Assembly: GCA_011050675.1 (NCBI GenBank)
Contig: DRFI01000021.1
Coordinates: 62,001-126,000, forward strand
Reading direction: 5' to 3'
Length of the DNA stretch: 64,000 nt
DNA from: Maribacter sp.
GTDB taxonomy: Bacteria > Bacteroidota > Bacteroidia > Flavobacteriales > Flavobacteriaceae
Shown: positions 36,723 through 45,855 of the stretch, one piece after another
Numbering within the stretch: position 1 is the stretch's first letter
How the letters are laid out: each line of letters opens with the position of its first letter
Made by a program: the position numbers and the translations under genes
Notes under the pieces: model-generated
Told to the model about the DNA's origin: nothing
Databases searched by the model: none
What the model saw: the letters and a program-made list of their open reading frames with translations, nothing else

Positions 36723-37769
36723 CTAGACCTCTACTGCTCTTTCTAATAAAGCTTTATTAATTTTCTTTACCAAGCTAGGACCTTCATACACAAAGCCTGT
36801 CCATAGTTGAATTAAATCTGCACCTGCATCTAATTTTTCAATAGCATCCTCTGCAGAGTTTATACCTCCTACTCCGATAATTGGAAATGCTTTATTACTT
36901 TTTTCCGATAAAAACCGAATGACCTCTGTACTTCGGTCTTTTAAAGGAGCACCACTAAGTCCGCCAGCTTCTTCAATAATAAGTGCGTGCGATTTTAAAT
37001 TCTCTCTAGAAATGGTTGTGTTTGTTGCAATAACACCATCTATAGTCGTAGTACTTACAATTTCAATAATATCTAACAACTGACTATCTGTAAGATCCGG
37101 TGCTATTTTTAGTAGAATTGGCTTACGTTTTGTGTTTTTACGTTTACTAAGTTTGGCGTTTTCTAATTGAAGTTCGTTTAACAGTGCTGTTAAAGGCTCT
37201 TTATCTTGCAACTCTCTTAAACCAGGGGTATTTGGCGAACTAACATTTACTACAAAATAATCCACATGATCAAACAAGGCATCAAAACAAATTAAATAGT
37301 CTTTAATAGCTTCATTATTCGGTGTTACTTTATTCTTACCAATGTTGCCGCCAATTATAACTTTGTGTTGTTTTTTTAAATTTTCTACCGCTTCAAAAAC
37401 ACCTAGGTTGTTAAAACCCATACGGTTTATGATTGCTTTATCTGCTTTAAGACGGAATAATCTCTTTTTAGGGTTACCCTTTTGTGGCTTGGGTGTAAGT
37501 GTCCCTATTTCTACAAATCCGAATCCGAAATCCGATAGCTCGTTATATAAAACTGCGTTTTTATCAAAACCAGCAGCTAATCCCACAGGGTTCTTGAATT
37601 TTAAGCCAAAAAGTTCTTTCTCCAATCGTTTATCCTCAACGGCAAACATAGATTTCATAAGACTAGTAAGTCCTATTTTAGAAAAAAACTTGATACTCGA
37701 AAAACTAATATGATGAACTTTTTCTGGATCTAACAGAAACAAAATAGGTCTGATAATAAGCCTGTACAT
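36723..37769 (-). CDS. pyrD: Dihydroorotate dehydrogenase, quinone-dependent (class 2)
   Basis: PyrD oxidises dihydroorotate to orotate in pyrimidine synthesis and passes electrons to quinone. The N-terminal ~45 residues ([20 protein letters not shown]) form the membrane-associating helices of class 2 enzymes. FMN-binding stretches [41 protein letters not shown] and the C-terminal [11 protein letters not shown] are all present. At 348 residues it is normal. A TACTTTTG box at 37796-37789 lies 19 bases upstream of the start. Confidence 0.97.
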   Translation of the reverse strand: MYRLIIRPILFLLDPEKVHHISFSSIKFFSKIGLTSLMKSMFAVEDKRLEKELFGLKFKNPVGLAAGFDKNAVLYNELSDFGFGFVEIGTLTPKPQKGNPKKRLFRLKADKAIINRMGFNNLGVFEAVENLKKQHKVIIGGNIGKNKVTPNNEAIKDYLICFDALFDHVDYFVVNVSSPNTPGLRELQDKEPLTALLNELQLENAKLSKRKNTKRKPILLKIAPDLTDSQLLDIIEIVSTTTIDGVIATNTTISRENLKSHALIIEEAGGLSGAPLKDRSTEVIRFLSEKSNKAFPIIGVGGINSAEDAIEKLDAGADLIQLWTGFVYEGPSLVKKINKALLERAVEV

Positions 37770-37826
37770 GTATATATTTTAGAAGTCGCAAAAGTACAAA
37801 CTGTAAACGAGAAAGTTAATTATAAC

Positions 37827-38276
37827 TTATCTGTTTTCATCAACAATACTATCCGCATAAATTGTTGGCATAACTAGATACGGAGAACGATTGGCTTCTT
37901 TGCATAATAATTGGTAAAACTCGTATTGCTTAGGATTGAATAGGGCCAACATTCGTTTATCTATAAGTGACTGAACACTATTCATACTATCCATAACAGC
38001 CTTATACTTATCTCCCAGTTGACGTAATTCTGTTACATTACTCTGTGGATGCCGATCTTTAACATTCTTCAATTCATTACTCAATACATCATTTCGGTAT
38101 TTTAATTCGGCGCTAAAACTCACCAATTTCTCATTTTGCATTTTATTAAGCTGAAAAATATCTGAAATCACAGAATCATTGGTAACCCCAACACCTAATA
38201 CGCAATCTGCTTGCGCATTTCCATTTACATAAAGTAAAATAGAAGCCGCCATTATTAAGTACTTAAATTTCTTCAT
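37827..38276 (-). CDS. Exported helical protein, Spy/CpxP-like in shape
   Basis: A 149-residue protein with a signal peptide (1-22, ending NAQA). The mature chain is mainly helical and highly charged, with a region (IFQLNKMQNEKLVSFSAEL through FNPKQYEFYQLL) that recalls the L-T-x-x-Q repeats of periplasmic chaperones such as Spy and CpxP. Two Cys (in ADCVLG and LLCKEA) could form a disulfide. I do not recognise a named family. It is divergent from pepT. Confidence 0.7.
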   Translation of the reverse strand: MKKFKYLIMAASILLYVNGNAQADCVLGVGVTNDSVISDIFQLNKMQNEKLVSFSAELKYRNDVLSNELKNVKDRHPQSNVTELRQLGDKYKAVMDSMNSVQSLIDKRMLALFNPKQYEFYQLLCKEANRSPYLVMPTIYADSIVDENR

Positions 38277-38324
38277 GCCAAAATATATAAAATATTACGT
38301 TTACTAATTTACAATTTATAAGCT

Positions 38325-38332
38325 TATTTTTG
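38325..38332 (+). promoter_or_regulatory. -7 element of pepT
   Basis: TATTTTTG is an exact TAnnTTTG box, 16 bases before the pepT start. The -33 TTG is not clear. Confidence 0.45.
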
Positions 38333-38348
38333 ATTAAACCCATTTACA

Positions 38349-39572
38349 ATGCAACATATTATTGATCGTTTCATAAGCTACATCACTATTGATACACAGA
38401 GTGATTCCTCATCAGAGACCACACCGAGCACTAAAAAACAGTGGAATTTAGCCAATAAATTGGTTGATGAATTACGTTCAATAGGCTTATCTGATGTAAC
38501 CATAGATGAAAATGCCTATATCATGGCAACACTACCTTCTAATGTTGAACATGATGTGCCTACTATAGGTTTTATCTCGCATTTTGATACCTCTCCTGAT
38601 TTTTCTGGAACTAATGTAAATCCTCAAATAATTAAAAACTATGATGGTAAGGACATTGTACTTAACGAGGAAAAAAACATCATACTATCTTCAAGTTATT
38701 TTGATGATTTATTACAATACATTGGGCAAACTATCATTACCACAGATGGAACAACCCTTTTAGGTGCTGATGACAAAGCAGGTATCACTGAAATAGTGAC
38801 TGCTATGGAGTATTTGGTTAATCATCCTAAAATTAAACACGGCACTATTAGAATTGGGTTTACACCAGATGAAGAAATTGGTAGAGGTGCGCATAAGTTT
38901 GATGTAGAAAAATTCGGTGCTGAATGGGCGTATACTATGGATGGTAGCCAAGTTGGAGAACTAGAATATGAAAATTTCAACGCAGCAGGAGCAAAAATTA
39001 TTATAAAAGGCAAAAGCGTACACCCAGGATATGCAAAGGGTAAAATGGTAAATGCTTTGTTAATTGCCAATAAGATTATAAGTGAATTACCTAAACATGA
39101 AATACCAGAAGAAACAGATGGTAGAGATGGCTTTTTTCATGTGCATCATATGGAGGGTGAAATTGAAAACGCTACCGTAGAACTCATTATAAGGGACCAT
39201 GATTTAAGACGTTTTAATGAGCGTAAAGAATTAGTAGAAGCTATTGTTAAAAAGTACAATCATGAATTTGATCATTGTGTAACACTTGAATTAAAAGACC
39301 AATACTTTAATATGAAAGAAAAGGTTGAACCTGTTTTTCATATAGTTGAAACTGCTAAAAAAGCAATGGAAGATATCGGTATTAAACCAATTATTAAACC
39401 AATTCGTGGTGGCACAGATGGTTCTCAATTGAGTTATATGGGTTTACCATGCCCTAACATTTTTGCAGGCGGGCATAATTTTCACGGCAAATATGAATAT
39501 GTACCAGTAGAAAGTATGCAAAAAGCTGTTGAAGTTATTGTTCGTATTTGTCAATTGACGGCACACCAGTAA
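38349..39572 (+). CDS. pepT: Peptidase T (tripeptidase)
   Basis: PepT removes the N-terminal residue from tripeptides in the cytoplasm with two zinc ions. Metal ligands and catalytic residues are visible: [10 protein letters not shown] (His78, Asp80), LLGADDKAG (Asp141), [10 protein letters not shown] (Glu175, Glu176), and [12 protein letters not shown] and the late His of AGGHNFHGK. The 407-residue length is standard. The next gene begins 4 bases downstream, so the two are probably co-transcribed. Confidence 0.96.
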   Translation: MQHIIDRFISYITIDTQSDSSSETTPSTKKQWNLANKLVDELRSIGLSDVTIDENAYIMATLPSNVEHDVPTIGFISHFDTSPDFSGTNVNPQIIKNYDGKDIVLNEEKNIILSSSYFDDLLQYIGQTIITTDGTTLLGADDKAGITEIVTAMEYLVNHPKIKHGTIRIGFTPDEEIGRGAHKFDVEKFGAEWAYTMDGSQVGELEYENFNAAGAKIIIKGKSVHPGYAKGKMVNALLIANKIISELPKHEIPEETDGRDGFFHVHHMEGEIENATVELIIRDHDLRRFNERKELVEAIVKKYNHEFDHCVTLELKDQYFNMKEKVEPVFHIVETAKKAMEDIGIKPIIKPIRGGTDGSQLSYMGLPCPNIFAGGHNFHGKYEYVPVESMQKAVEVIVRICQLTAHQ

Positions 39573-39576
39573 CACT

Positions 39577-40176
39577 ATGGAAAAGCAGGAAAAATTAGAT
39601 AAATTCTACGATGAGGCGCACCATTTTAAAAATGGTGTCTCCACATTGAGAAAGCTTGCTAGAGCATGTGGTTTAACTGAAACTTATAAATGGAGTGTTC
39701 CTACCTACATGATCGATGACAAAAATGTCATCGCCATCAGTAAATTCAAAACTCATTTTGGTGTTTGGTTTTTTAATGGGGTCTTTCTAAGTGACCCAAA
39801 CGAGGTACTTGAAAATGCTCAAGAAGGAAAAACAAAAGCCATGCGACATTGGAAATTTTCAGATTTAGAGGAAATAAATGTAAAAGGAGTTACAGCCTAC
39901 ATAAATGAAGCCATTGAAAACCAAAAAAAAGGAATACAATTAAAAGTGACTAAAAAACTAAAAGGTAAAATTGAAGTCCCACCACTTTTATCTCAGGAAT
40001 TCAATAAAAACCCTGAGCTTAAAGATTCATTTAACAAGCTTACCTATTCGAGACAAAGAGAATATATTGAGTATTTAGCAAATGCTAAACAAGAAAAAAC
40101 GAAACTATCAAGACTTATCAAAATAGTTCCGTTGATTTTAGAAGATAAAGGTCTTAATGATATTTACCGAAAATAG
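39577..40176 (+). CDS. DUF1801/YdeI-OmpD-associated family protein
   Basis: A 199-residue cytoplasmic protein. The first ~115 residues are a DUF1801 (YdhG-like) alpha/beta domain, seen in ETYKWSVPTYMIDDKNVIAISKFKTHFGVWFFNG. The second part has PPLLSQEFNKNPELKDSFNKLTYSRQREYIEYL, the YdeI/OmpD-associated motif named for bacteriocin protection in enterobacteria. The real role is unknown. It follows pepT by 4 bases and ends 5 bases before the convergent oxidoreductase stop, with no visible terminator between. Confidence 0.87.
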   Translation: MEKQEKLDKFYDEAHHFKNGVSTLRKLARACGLTETYKWSVPTYMIDDKNVIAISKFKTHFGVWFFNGVFLSDPNEVLENAQEGKTKAMRHWKFSDLEEINVKGVTAYINEAIENQKKGIQLKVTKKLKGKIEVPPLLSQEFNKNPELKDSFNKLTYSRQREYIEYLANAKQEKTKLSRLIKIVPLILEDKGLNDIYRK

Positions 40177-40181
40177 GTGTT

Positions 40182-41531
40182 TTATAAGGTTGGTAATTTC
40201 CAGCCATTATGATAATTAGCTTTTAAGAACTGATTAGCTTCTTCATTTTTAAACTGACCAGCAGTTTCATCCCAATAAATTCTATTGCCCGTTTTAAATG
40301 CCACATTTCCCATATGTGAAACCAAGGCAGCGTCATACCCCACCTTAATAGGTGCATTTAATTTTGAATTATCTCTGCTTTTGACTGCTTCTATAAAATT
40401 TTGCGTGTGTAGGTCCAATCCACTTAATCCGCCATTATCATGAGACATAGCTTCCATTTTAGGAGTACCGTCTCTACCCCAACCTTGAAACTCTTTTTCA
40501 GGAATTACCTCCCAACCACCTCTATCTAAAACCAGTGTACCATTATTACCTATAAAGGCTATACCGTGGTTTCTTCCATAATTACCGCCATCAATACCTG
40601 TTGCGTGTTCCCATAAAATAGAAAACCCATCGTACTCGTAAACGGTCTGTAAGGTATCTGGAGTTTCAGAGGCATCGTTTGGGTAAGCGAATTTACCACC
40701 TAGTGCCATTACCGATTTTGGAGTTTCTGCTTTCATACCGTATAAAGCATAGTCCATTAAATGGACTCCCCAATCCGTCATCAATCCGCCGGCATAATCC
40801 CAAAACCATCTAAAATCGAAATGAAATCTATTTTTATTGAATGCTCTTTCTGGAGCAGGACCCAGCCACATTTTATAATCCACACCTACAGGAATAGCAG
40901 TATCTGAGACTACAGGTACAGGTTTCATCCAACCTTGGTATGCCCATGCTTTTGCCAAACGTATTTCACCTAATGCACCAGAATGTACATATTTAATAGC
41001 ATCCACAAAATGTGGCTGACTACGTTGCCATTGCCCTATTTGCACCATTCTATCTCTAGACTGAACAAAGTCTAACATTATATTCGCCTCTTGTACAGAA
41101 TTGGCTATCGGTTTCTCGCAGTACACATCTTTACCTGCCTGTAATGCATCGGTCAATTGAAGACAATGCCAATGATCTGGTGTTCCAATAATCACCACAT
41201 CAATATCTTTATTTTCTAATAACTTTCTATAATCACCATACCATTTTGGTTTCTTAATACCTGCCTTCTCTAAATCGGCTGTTCTTTCTCGCAATACATT
41301 CTCATCAACATCGCATAAGGCAATTATATTGATTTCACTTATTTTAAGAAATGAAGTTAAATCGGAAAAGCCCATTCCTTTACAACCAACCAAGCCAACA
41401 TTTATAGTATCATTAGCTCCAACTTTTTTTCGCATCATTGACAAAAGCTCCATTGGAAACATAAATGAGGCACCAGTCATTACTAATCCTGCTGTACTTT
41501 TTCTAATAAAATTTCTTCTGGTATGTGGCAT
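40182..41531 (-). CDS. Gfo/Idh/MocA family oxidoreductase with Tat signal
   Basis: A 449-residue NAD(P)-dependent sugar-type oxidoreductase. The N-terminus HTRRNFIRKSTAGLVMTGA is a twin-arginine signal, so the folded enzyme is exported to the periplasm. The Rossmann domain has NVGLVGCKGMG and the EKPIANS motif; the C-terminal half has the alpha/beta domain with DWGVHLMDYALYG. Such exported members in Bacteroidota often act on polysaccharide-derived sugars or glycosides, but the substrate here is unknown. It has no glycoside hydrolase neighbour. Confidence 0.92.
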   Translation of the reverse strand: MPHTRRNFIRKSTAGLVMTGASFMFPMELLSMMRKKVGANDTINVGLVGCKGMGFSDLTSFLKISEINIIALCDVDENVLRERTADLEKAGIKKPKWYGDYRKLLENKDIDVVIIGTPDHWHCLQLTDALQAGKDVYCEKPIANSVQEANIMLDFVQSRDRMVQIGQWQRSQPHFVDAIKYVHSGALGEIRLAKAWAYQGWMKPVPVVSDTAIPVGVDYKMWLGPAPERAFNKNRFHFDFRWFWDYAGGLMTDWGVHLMDYALYGMKAETPKSVMALGGKFAYPNDASETPDTLQTVYEYDGFSILWEHATGIDGGNYGRNHGIAFIGNNGTLVLDRGGWEVIPEKEFQGWGRDGTPKMEAMSHDNGGLSGLDLHTQNFIEAVKSRDNSKLNAPIKVGYDAALVSHMGNVAFKTGNRIYWDETAGQFKNEEANQFLKANYHNGWKLPTL

Positions 41532-41571
41532 GATGTTGGTTTAAGTTCACTTAAATATACCACATTTGAGC

Positions 41572-41605
41572 AAAAAAAAACACCGATGTTTACATCGGTG
41601 TTTTT
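41572..41605 (-). terminator. Terminator downstream of yajC
   Basis: An 8-9 bp GC-containing stem extended by A/T pairs (about 41577-41589 with 41592-41604) has an A-run at 41572-41580 that becomes the T-tail on the minus strand. It ends the nusB-DUF1573-yajC transcript. Confidence 0.85.
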
Positions 41606-41626
41606 AATATGAATTCAAAAAAAAAT

Positions 41627-41914
41627 CTATTTCTTTTCTGGAGCATTTAATTTAGTGCTCATTTCCATGGAGATGGCAGATCTATCAAACTTTAATTTTC
41701 CAGCCATTGTTTCAATTATACATGAAAAATCTTTATCATTCAAATCCACTACTTTTCCGTGCAGACCACTTTTGGTAATAACACGATCACCACGTTTTAA
41801 TTCTGCCGAAAATTTCTTTTCATCCTTTTGTCTTTTCATTTGAGGTCTAATCATAAAAAAATATGCGACCACAAAAATCAAAATCATCGGAAGAAACTGC
41901 CCTATATCACCCAT
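41627..41914 (-). CDS. yajC: Preprotein translocase subunit YajC
   Basis: A 95-residue single-pass membrane protein that associates with SecDF. One transmembrane helix (about residues 6-22, ending YFFMIRPQMKRQK) is followed by the cytoplasmic YajC domain with LKRGDRVITKSGLHGKV. It is the last gene of a three-gene minus-strand unit with nusB and a DUF1573 lipoprotein; the gap to DUF1573 is 24 bases. Confidence 0.96.
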   Translation of the reverse strand: MGDIGQFLPMILIFVVAYFFMIRPQMKRQKDEKKFSAELKRGDRVITKSGLHGKVVDLNDKDFSCIIETMAGKLKFDRSAISMEMSTKLNAPEKK

Positions 41915-41938
41915 TTTTGGTATATCTGTAATTTATAA

Positions 41939-42409
41939 TTATTTAACAGGTCCTAATGGAGCTGCTCCTTTTGGGTTAACAAAAGCTTTAATTCTCAAAA
42001 GTTCTGAACCTTTTTCAGTATTTGCAGTAACCGTAATAGTTTTAGTTACTTGGTTTTGACCTGATCCGTTAAAATTAACTTTCAACTCACCTGTTTCACC
42101 TGGTGCGATAGGATCTTTTGGTGGGTTAGGTACAGTACAACCACAGCTACTTTTTGCATCTGTAATAATAAGTGGTGCATTACCTGTATTTGTAAACAAG
42201 AAAACTGTTTCTTGAGGTGTTCCTTGTTCAATTGTACCAAAATCATGCTCTGCCTTTTCAAAAGACATTACAGGTACTGCTTTTGCAGCCTCATCTCTTA
42301 CTGCAGCCTCTGCTACGTTATCTGTTTTGATCTTGCTAGACGCATTGTCTTTACAAGAAGTAAAAGCTACCATTGATACTAGACCAACAATTAGAACTAA
42401 TTTTTTCAT
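41939..42409 (-). CDS. DUF1573 lipoprotein
   Basis: A 156-residue protein from the ATG at 42409 (a TTG 18 bases upstream is less likely). The signal ends AFTSC, a lipobox. The mature part is the Ig-like DUF1573 domain: FGTIEQGTPQETVFLFTNTG, then the conserved SSCGCTVPNPPKDPIAPGE and LKVNFNGSGQ. The family is very common in Bacteroidota; its function is not established. It lies between nusB and yajC, a gene order repeated in many flavobacteria. Confidence 0.9.
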   Translation of the reverse strand: MKKLVLIVGLVSMVAFTSCKDNASSKIKTDNVAEAAVRDEAAKAVPVMSFEKAEHDFGTIEQGTPQETVFLFTNTGNAPLIITDAKSSCGCTVPNPPKDPIAPGETGELKVNFNGSGQNQVTKTITVTANTEKGSELLRIKAFVNPKGAAPLGPVK

Positions 42410-42452
42410 ACTATTTAGATTTATCAATTAATTGTAAAATTATAAAATATTT

Positions 42453-43400
42453 TTATAATAGACCTCTACCCATTTTGTTAAGCTTTCCTTCTGACTTGTA
42501 TTCTTTAGTAAGCTTATCCAAAATACCGTTTATAAAGATGCTACTTTTTGGAGTAGAATACTCTTTAGCAATTTCTAAATACTCATTAATGGTTACCCTT
42601 TCTGGTATAGAAGGAAAATGTAACAACTCACAAATTGCCATTTTTAAAAGTATACTATCAATACCTGCAATACGATCTTTATCCCAATTCGGTGTCTTGC
42701 CTTCAATTTCCTTTTCCAAAGTATCATTTTTCAATAACGTTCTAGAAAGTAATTGCATAGCATACGTCATATCTTCATCATCTTTTAAAAGACTTGGCAG
42801 AAAGTATGATTCTGGATGAACTTGCTTCACTTTTTTAAGATGCTTTAGAACAAATGTGTTGACAATAGGAATATCATCTACCCATGTTAATTTATCATCT
42901 TCAAAATAATCGTAGATCTTGTCGTTCGGCGCTATGATGTTTTTGAACAAGTTTAGCACCAATTCTTTATCTGCAGCATAATCGCTTTCTGGTGTAGACA
43001 TGTATTCTTGGTATACTTCGCTTTCTATAATTTCCTTATAGATAAGCTTTACATACTCTTCGTTCAAGTACCAGTTGTCTAATTTTCTATGGGTAATTTC
43101 TTCTTCTAGGGTTTTATTCTCTACAATTTGTAACAACAGTCTGTTTTGAATAAACTTTTTAGGATTTGGAAATTCGTTCTTTTTATCGTTAATATATTTG
43201 TTAGCAGAAAGAGAAATTTGGTCTGCAGCCCTCTTTTGTATTTCTACAAAAAGACTAAGCCACAACAAATACAGGGTATATGTATTCTCTATGCTTACTT
43301 TTAAAAACTTCTCTTGTTTCTGTAATGAATCATCCTTAGATTGGATAAGAGCATATATACTCTGCATTACCTTAACCCTAATGTGCCTTCTTGTAAGCAT
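42453..43400 (-). CDS. nusB: Transcription antitermination factor NusB (long Bacteroidota form)
   Basis: NusB joins NusE (S10) at boxA of rRNA operons to prevent early termination. The canonical NusB fold is in the C-terminal ~130 residues (DKDRIAGIDSILLKMAICELLHFPSIPERVTINEYLEIAKEYS, read in parts), while the N-terminal MLTRRHIRVKVMQSIYAL also matches NusB's first helix. The total of 315 residues is about twice the E. coli protein; the insertion in the middle is usual in Bacteroidota. It is first in its operon, behind a consensus promoter. Confidence 0.93.
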   Translation of the reverse strand: MLTRRHIRVKVMQSIYALIQSKDDSLQKQEKFLKVSIENTYTLYLLWLSLFVEIQKRAADQISLSANKYINDKKNEFPNPKKFIQNRLLLQIVENKTLEEEITHRKLDNWYLNEEYVKLIYKEIIESEVYQEYMSTPESDYAADKELVLNLFKNIIAPNDKIYDYFEDDKLTWVDDIPIVNTFVLKHLKKVKQVHPESYFLPSLLKDDEDMTYAMQLLSRTLLKNDTLEKEIEGKTPNWDKDRIAGIDSILLKMAICELLHFPSIPERVTINEYLEIAKEYSTPKSSIFINGILDKLTKEYKSEGKLNKMGRGLL

Positions 43401-43440
43401 TTTTTAAAGAACTTATTTAATAAATTATTAATTAAAGCCG

Positions 43441-43471
43441 CAAAGGTAAGTATCTATTTAAAGGGTCACAA
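43441..43471 (-). promoter_or_regulatory. Promoter of nusB operon
   Basis: TTG (43471-43469), 20-nt spacer, TACCTTTG (43448-43441) on the minus strand: an exact Bacteroidota promoter. The surrounding TTACCTTTGCGGC is also found at the immunophilin promoter (52579-52567). Confidence 0.75.
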
Positions 43472-43526
43472 TAGCAATCGTATTTATCTTAGCTTATTTA
43501 TAACATATCGTTTTAGGTCAAAAAAC

Positions 43527-43534
43527 TATCTTTG
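43527..43534 (+). promoter_or_regulatory. -7 element of the ABC exporter gene
   Basis: TATCTTTG is an exact TAnnTTTG box, 38 bases before the start. The matching -33 TTG is not clear. Confidence 0.5.
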
Positions 43535-43572
43535 ACCACAGAAATATATAATATTCTATTTTTTTACTACCT

Positions 43573-45324
43573 ATGAAAGAACTTAAGCATCTTAATAAAT
43601 ACTTTAAAAAATATTGGCTTAAGCTCTTTTTCGGAATCATAATCACCGTCATTGCTAGGCTATTTCAACTGATTATGCCCTCTTATGTAAATAACTCTAT
43701 TACGGTAGTAGAGCAATATATTAAGGCTGAAATAGAAAAGTCCACTGCACAAGAATTATTAATGGAATATATTCTGATAATTGTGGGTGCCGCTTTACTA
43801 TCTGGTTTTTTTACATTTTTGATGCGTCAACTGATTATTAATATATCTAGATATATTGAGTACGACCTTAAAAATGAAATATTTGATCATTACCAAAAAC
43901 TAAGTCTCAACTTCTACAAAAAAAATAGAACTGGAGATTTAATGAATAGAATTAGTGAAGATGTTAATGAGGTTAGAATGTATGCTGGCCCTGCGATTAT
44001 GTATGGCATACAGACCTTAACCTTATTTGCGTGCTTAATACCATTAATGTTCATTAAAGCACCAACATTGGCAGCCTACACCCTATTGCCTTTACCTTTC
44101 TTATCTGTTTTAATTTATCAAATAAGTAAAGTAATTCATAAAAGAAGCACCATAGTACAGCAATACCTGTCCACCTTATCCACATTTACTCAAGAAATAT
44201 TTTCAGGGGTATCTGTTATTAAAGCGTACGCATTAGAGCCACAAACGAATAACGATTTGGTAAATCTTGCCATTGAGGGAAAAGAAAAAAGTGTAAGTCT
44301 AGCAAAGGTAAATGCTTGGTTTTTTCCTTTAATGATTCTTTTAATAGGCATAAGTAACATATTAGTTATTTACATAGGCGGCAAACAATATCTTGCTGGT
44401 GAAATTGAAGTTGGCCTTATTGCCGAATTCATATTATATGTAAATATGTTAACCTGGCCAGTTGCTATTGTTGGGTGGCTAACTTCTATTGTACAAAGGG
44501 CAGCAGCCAGTCAAGAGCGTATCAATGAATTTTTAAATCAAGAATCTGAATTAAAAAACACCCCTACTCACGAACATAAGGTAAAAGGTAAAATTGAATT
44601 CAAAGATGTAGATTTCACTTACCAAGACACTAACATAAATGCTCTAAAACATTTATCGTTCACTATAAACGAAGGGGAAACCACTGCAATAATTGGTAAA
44701 ACAGGATCTGGAAAATCTACCATTCTAGATTTAGTAGCACGACTATACGATACTTCCTCAGGAGAAATTTTAATAGATGACGAGCCTATAAAAAACATAG
44801 ACCTTACTAGTTTAAGGGAATCTATTGGTGCAGTACCACAAGATGCATTCTTATTCTCTGACAGTATTAAGAACAATATAAAGTTCGGAAAAGAAAATGC
44901 AACAGATCAAGAAATTATAGATATAGCTAAAGATGCTGTAGTTCATGAAAACATTATGGGCTTTTCTAAAAAGTACGATACTGTTCTTGGAGAAAGAGGT
45001 ATTACATTAAGTGGAGGGCAAAAGCAACGAGTTTCAATTGCAAGGGCTTTAATTAAAAAACCACAAATATATTTATTCGATGATTGCCTTTCTGCAGTTG
45101 ATACCGAAACCGAAGAAGAAATTTTAAATAATCTTAAAAAAGCTTCGAAGAATAGAACTACATTAATTGTAAGTCATAGGGTCTCATCGGCTAAAAATGC
45201 TGATAAAATTTTGGTTTTAGATGATGGTAGACTCATTCAAGAGGGTACCCATGATGAATTAAATACCCAAGAAGGCTATTATAAAGACCTCTATCACAAA
45301 CAGCTCTCCGAGAAAGAAAATTAG
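43573..45324 (+). CDS. ABC exporter, fused permease-ATPase (MsbA/YheI-like)
   Basis: A 583-residue half-transporter. Six transmembrane helices occupy residues about 17-310, followed by a nucleotide-binding domain with Walker A GKTGSGKST (375-383), signature LSGGQ (479-483), Walker B IYLFDD, and the H-loop in LIVSHRVSS. It works as a dimer in the inner membrane and exports lipids, drugs or peptides; the substrate is not evident. The family fits the multidrug/lipid ABCB type. The DUF3276 gene follows by 65 bases. Confidence 0.94.
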   Translation: MKELKHLNKYFKKYWLKLFFGIIITVIARLFQLIMPSYVNNSITVVEQYIKAEIEKSTAQELLMEYILIIVGAALLSGFFTFLMRQLIINISRYIEYDLKNEIFDHYQKLSLNFYKKNRTGDLMNRISEDVNEVRMYAGPAIMYGIQTLTLFACLIPLMFIKAPTLAAYTLLPLPFLSVLIYQISKVIHKRSTIVQQYLSTLSTFTQEIFSGVSVIKAYALEPQTNNDLVNLAIEGKEKSVSLAKVNAWFFPLMILLIGISNILVIYIGGKQYLAGEIEVGLIAEFILYVNMLTWPVAIVGWLTSIVQRAAASQERINEFLNQESELKNTPTHEHKVKGKIEFKDVDFTYQDTNINALKHLSFTINEGETTAIIGKTGSGKSTILDLVARLYDTSSGEILIDDEPIKNIDLTSLRESIGAVPQDAFLFSDSIKNNIKFGKENATDQEIIDIAKDAVVHENIMGFSKKYDTVLGERGITLSGGQKQRVSIARALIKKPQIYLFDDCLSAVDTETEEEILNNLKKASKNRTTLIVSHRVSSAKNADKILVLDDGRLIQEGTHDELNTQEGYYKDLYHKQLSEKEN

Positions 45325-45389
45325 AAAATTGTTGTCGGATAGCGTTTTTTTTTTCATTTTTGATAGTATAACGACACTAAACATTAGAA

Positions 45390-45773
45390 ATGAGCGAAAG
45401 AGATTTATCAGATCAGGAAGAAATTCACTCCAAAGTTTTACGCGCAGGTAGAAGAACGTACTTTTTCGATGTAAGAAGTACCAAGGCTGGGGATTATTAT
45501 TTGACAATTACAGAAAGTAAGAAATTTACACATGACGATGGATCGTTCCATTACAAAAAGCATAAAATTTATTTATACAAAGAAGACTTTGACGCTTTTA
45601 AAGAGAACGTTGAAGAAATGATGGATTTTATTATAAACGAAAAAGGTTCTGAAGTTATTTCTGAAAGACATCAAAAGGACTTTAAGAAAGAAGAAGCTGA
45701 AATTGAAGTACCAGTAGAAAATACATCTACCAACACTTCTAGTTTTACAGACGTAAGCTTCGAGGATATCTAA
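45390..45773 (+). CDS. DUF3276 (PUR-alpha-like nucleic acid-binding) protein
   Basis: A 127-residue protein whose core RRTYFFDVRSTKAGDYYLTITESKK followed by HKIYLYKEDFDAFKENVEEMMDFI is the PUR domain, related to eukaryotic Pur-alpha and known in Bacteroidota and spirochaetes to bind single-stranded nucleic acid. The last ~30 residues are acidic and disordered. It is widespread and conserved in this phylum; its targets are not well defined. It ends with a bidirectional terminator. Confidence 0.93.
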   Translation: MSERDLSDQEEIHSKVLRAGRRTYFFDVRSTKAGDYYLTITESKKFTHDDGSFHYKKHKIYLYKEDFDAFKENVEEMMDFIINEKGSEVISERHQKDFKKEEAEIEVPVENTSTNTSSFTDVSFEDI

Positions 45774-45798
45774 TAGAAAACCCTTTTACTAGAATAAC

Positions 45799-45832
45799 AA
45801 AAACGACCCTTATATATAAGGGTCGTTTTTAT
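45799..45832. terminator. Bidirectional terminator between DUF3276 gene and acyltransferase
   Basis: A stem of about 14 bp (45799-45812 with 45817-45830) with a TATA loop has A upstream and T downstream. Confidence 0.92.
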
Positions 45833-45855
45833 TTTAAAGTTTTTTATTAAATCCT

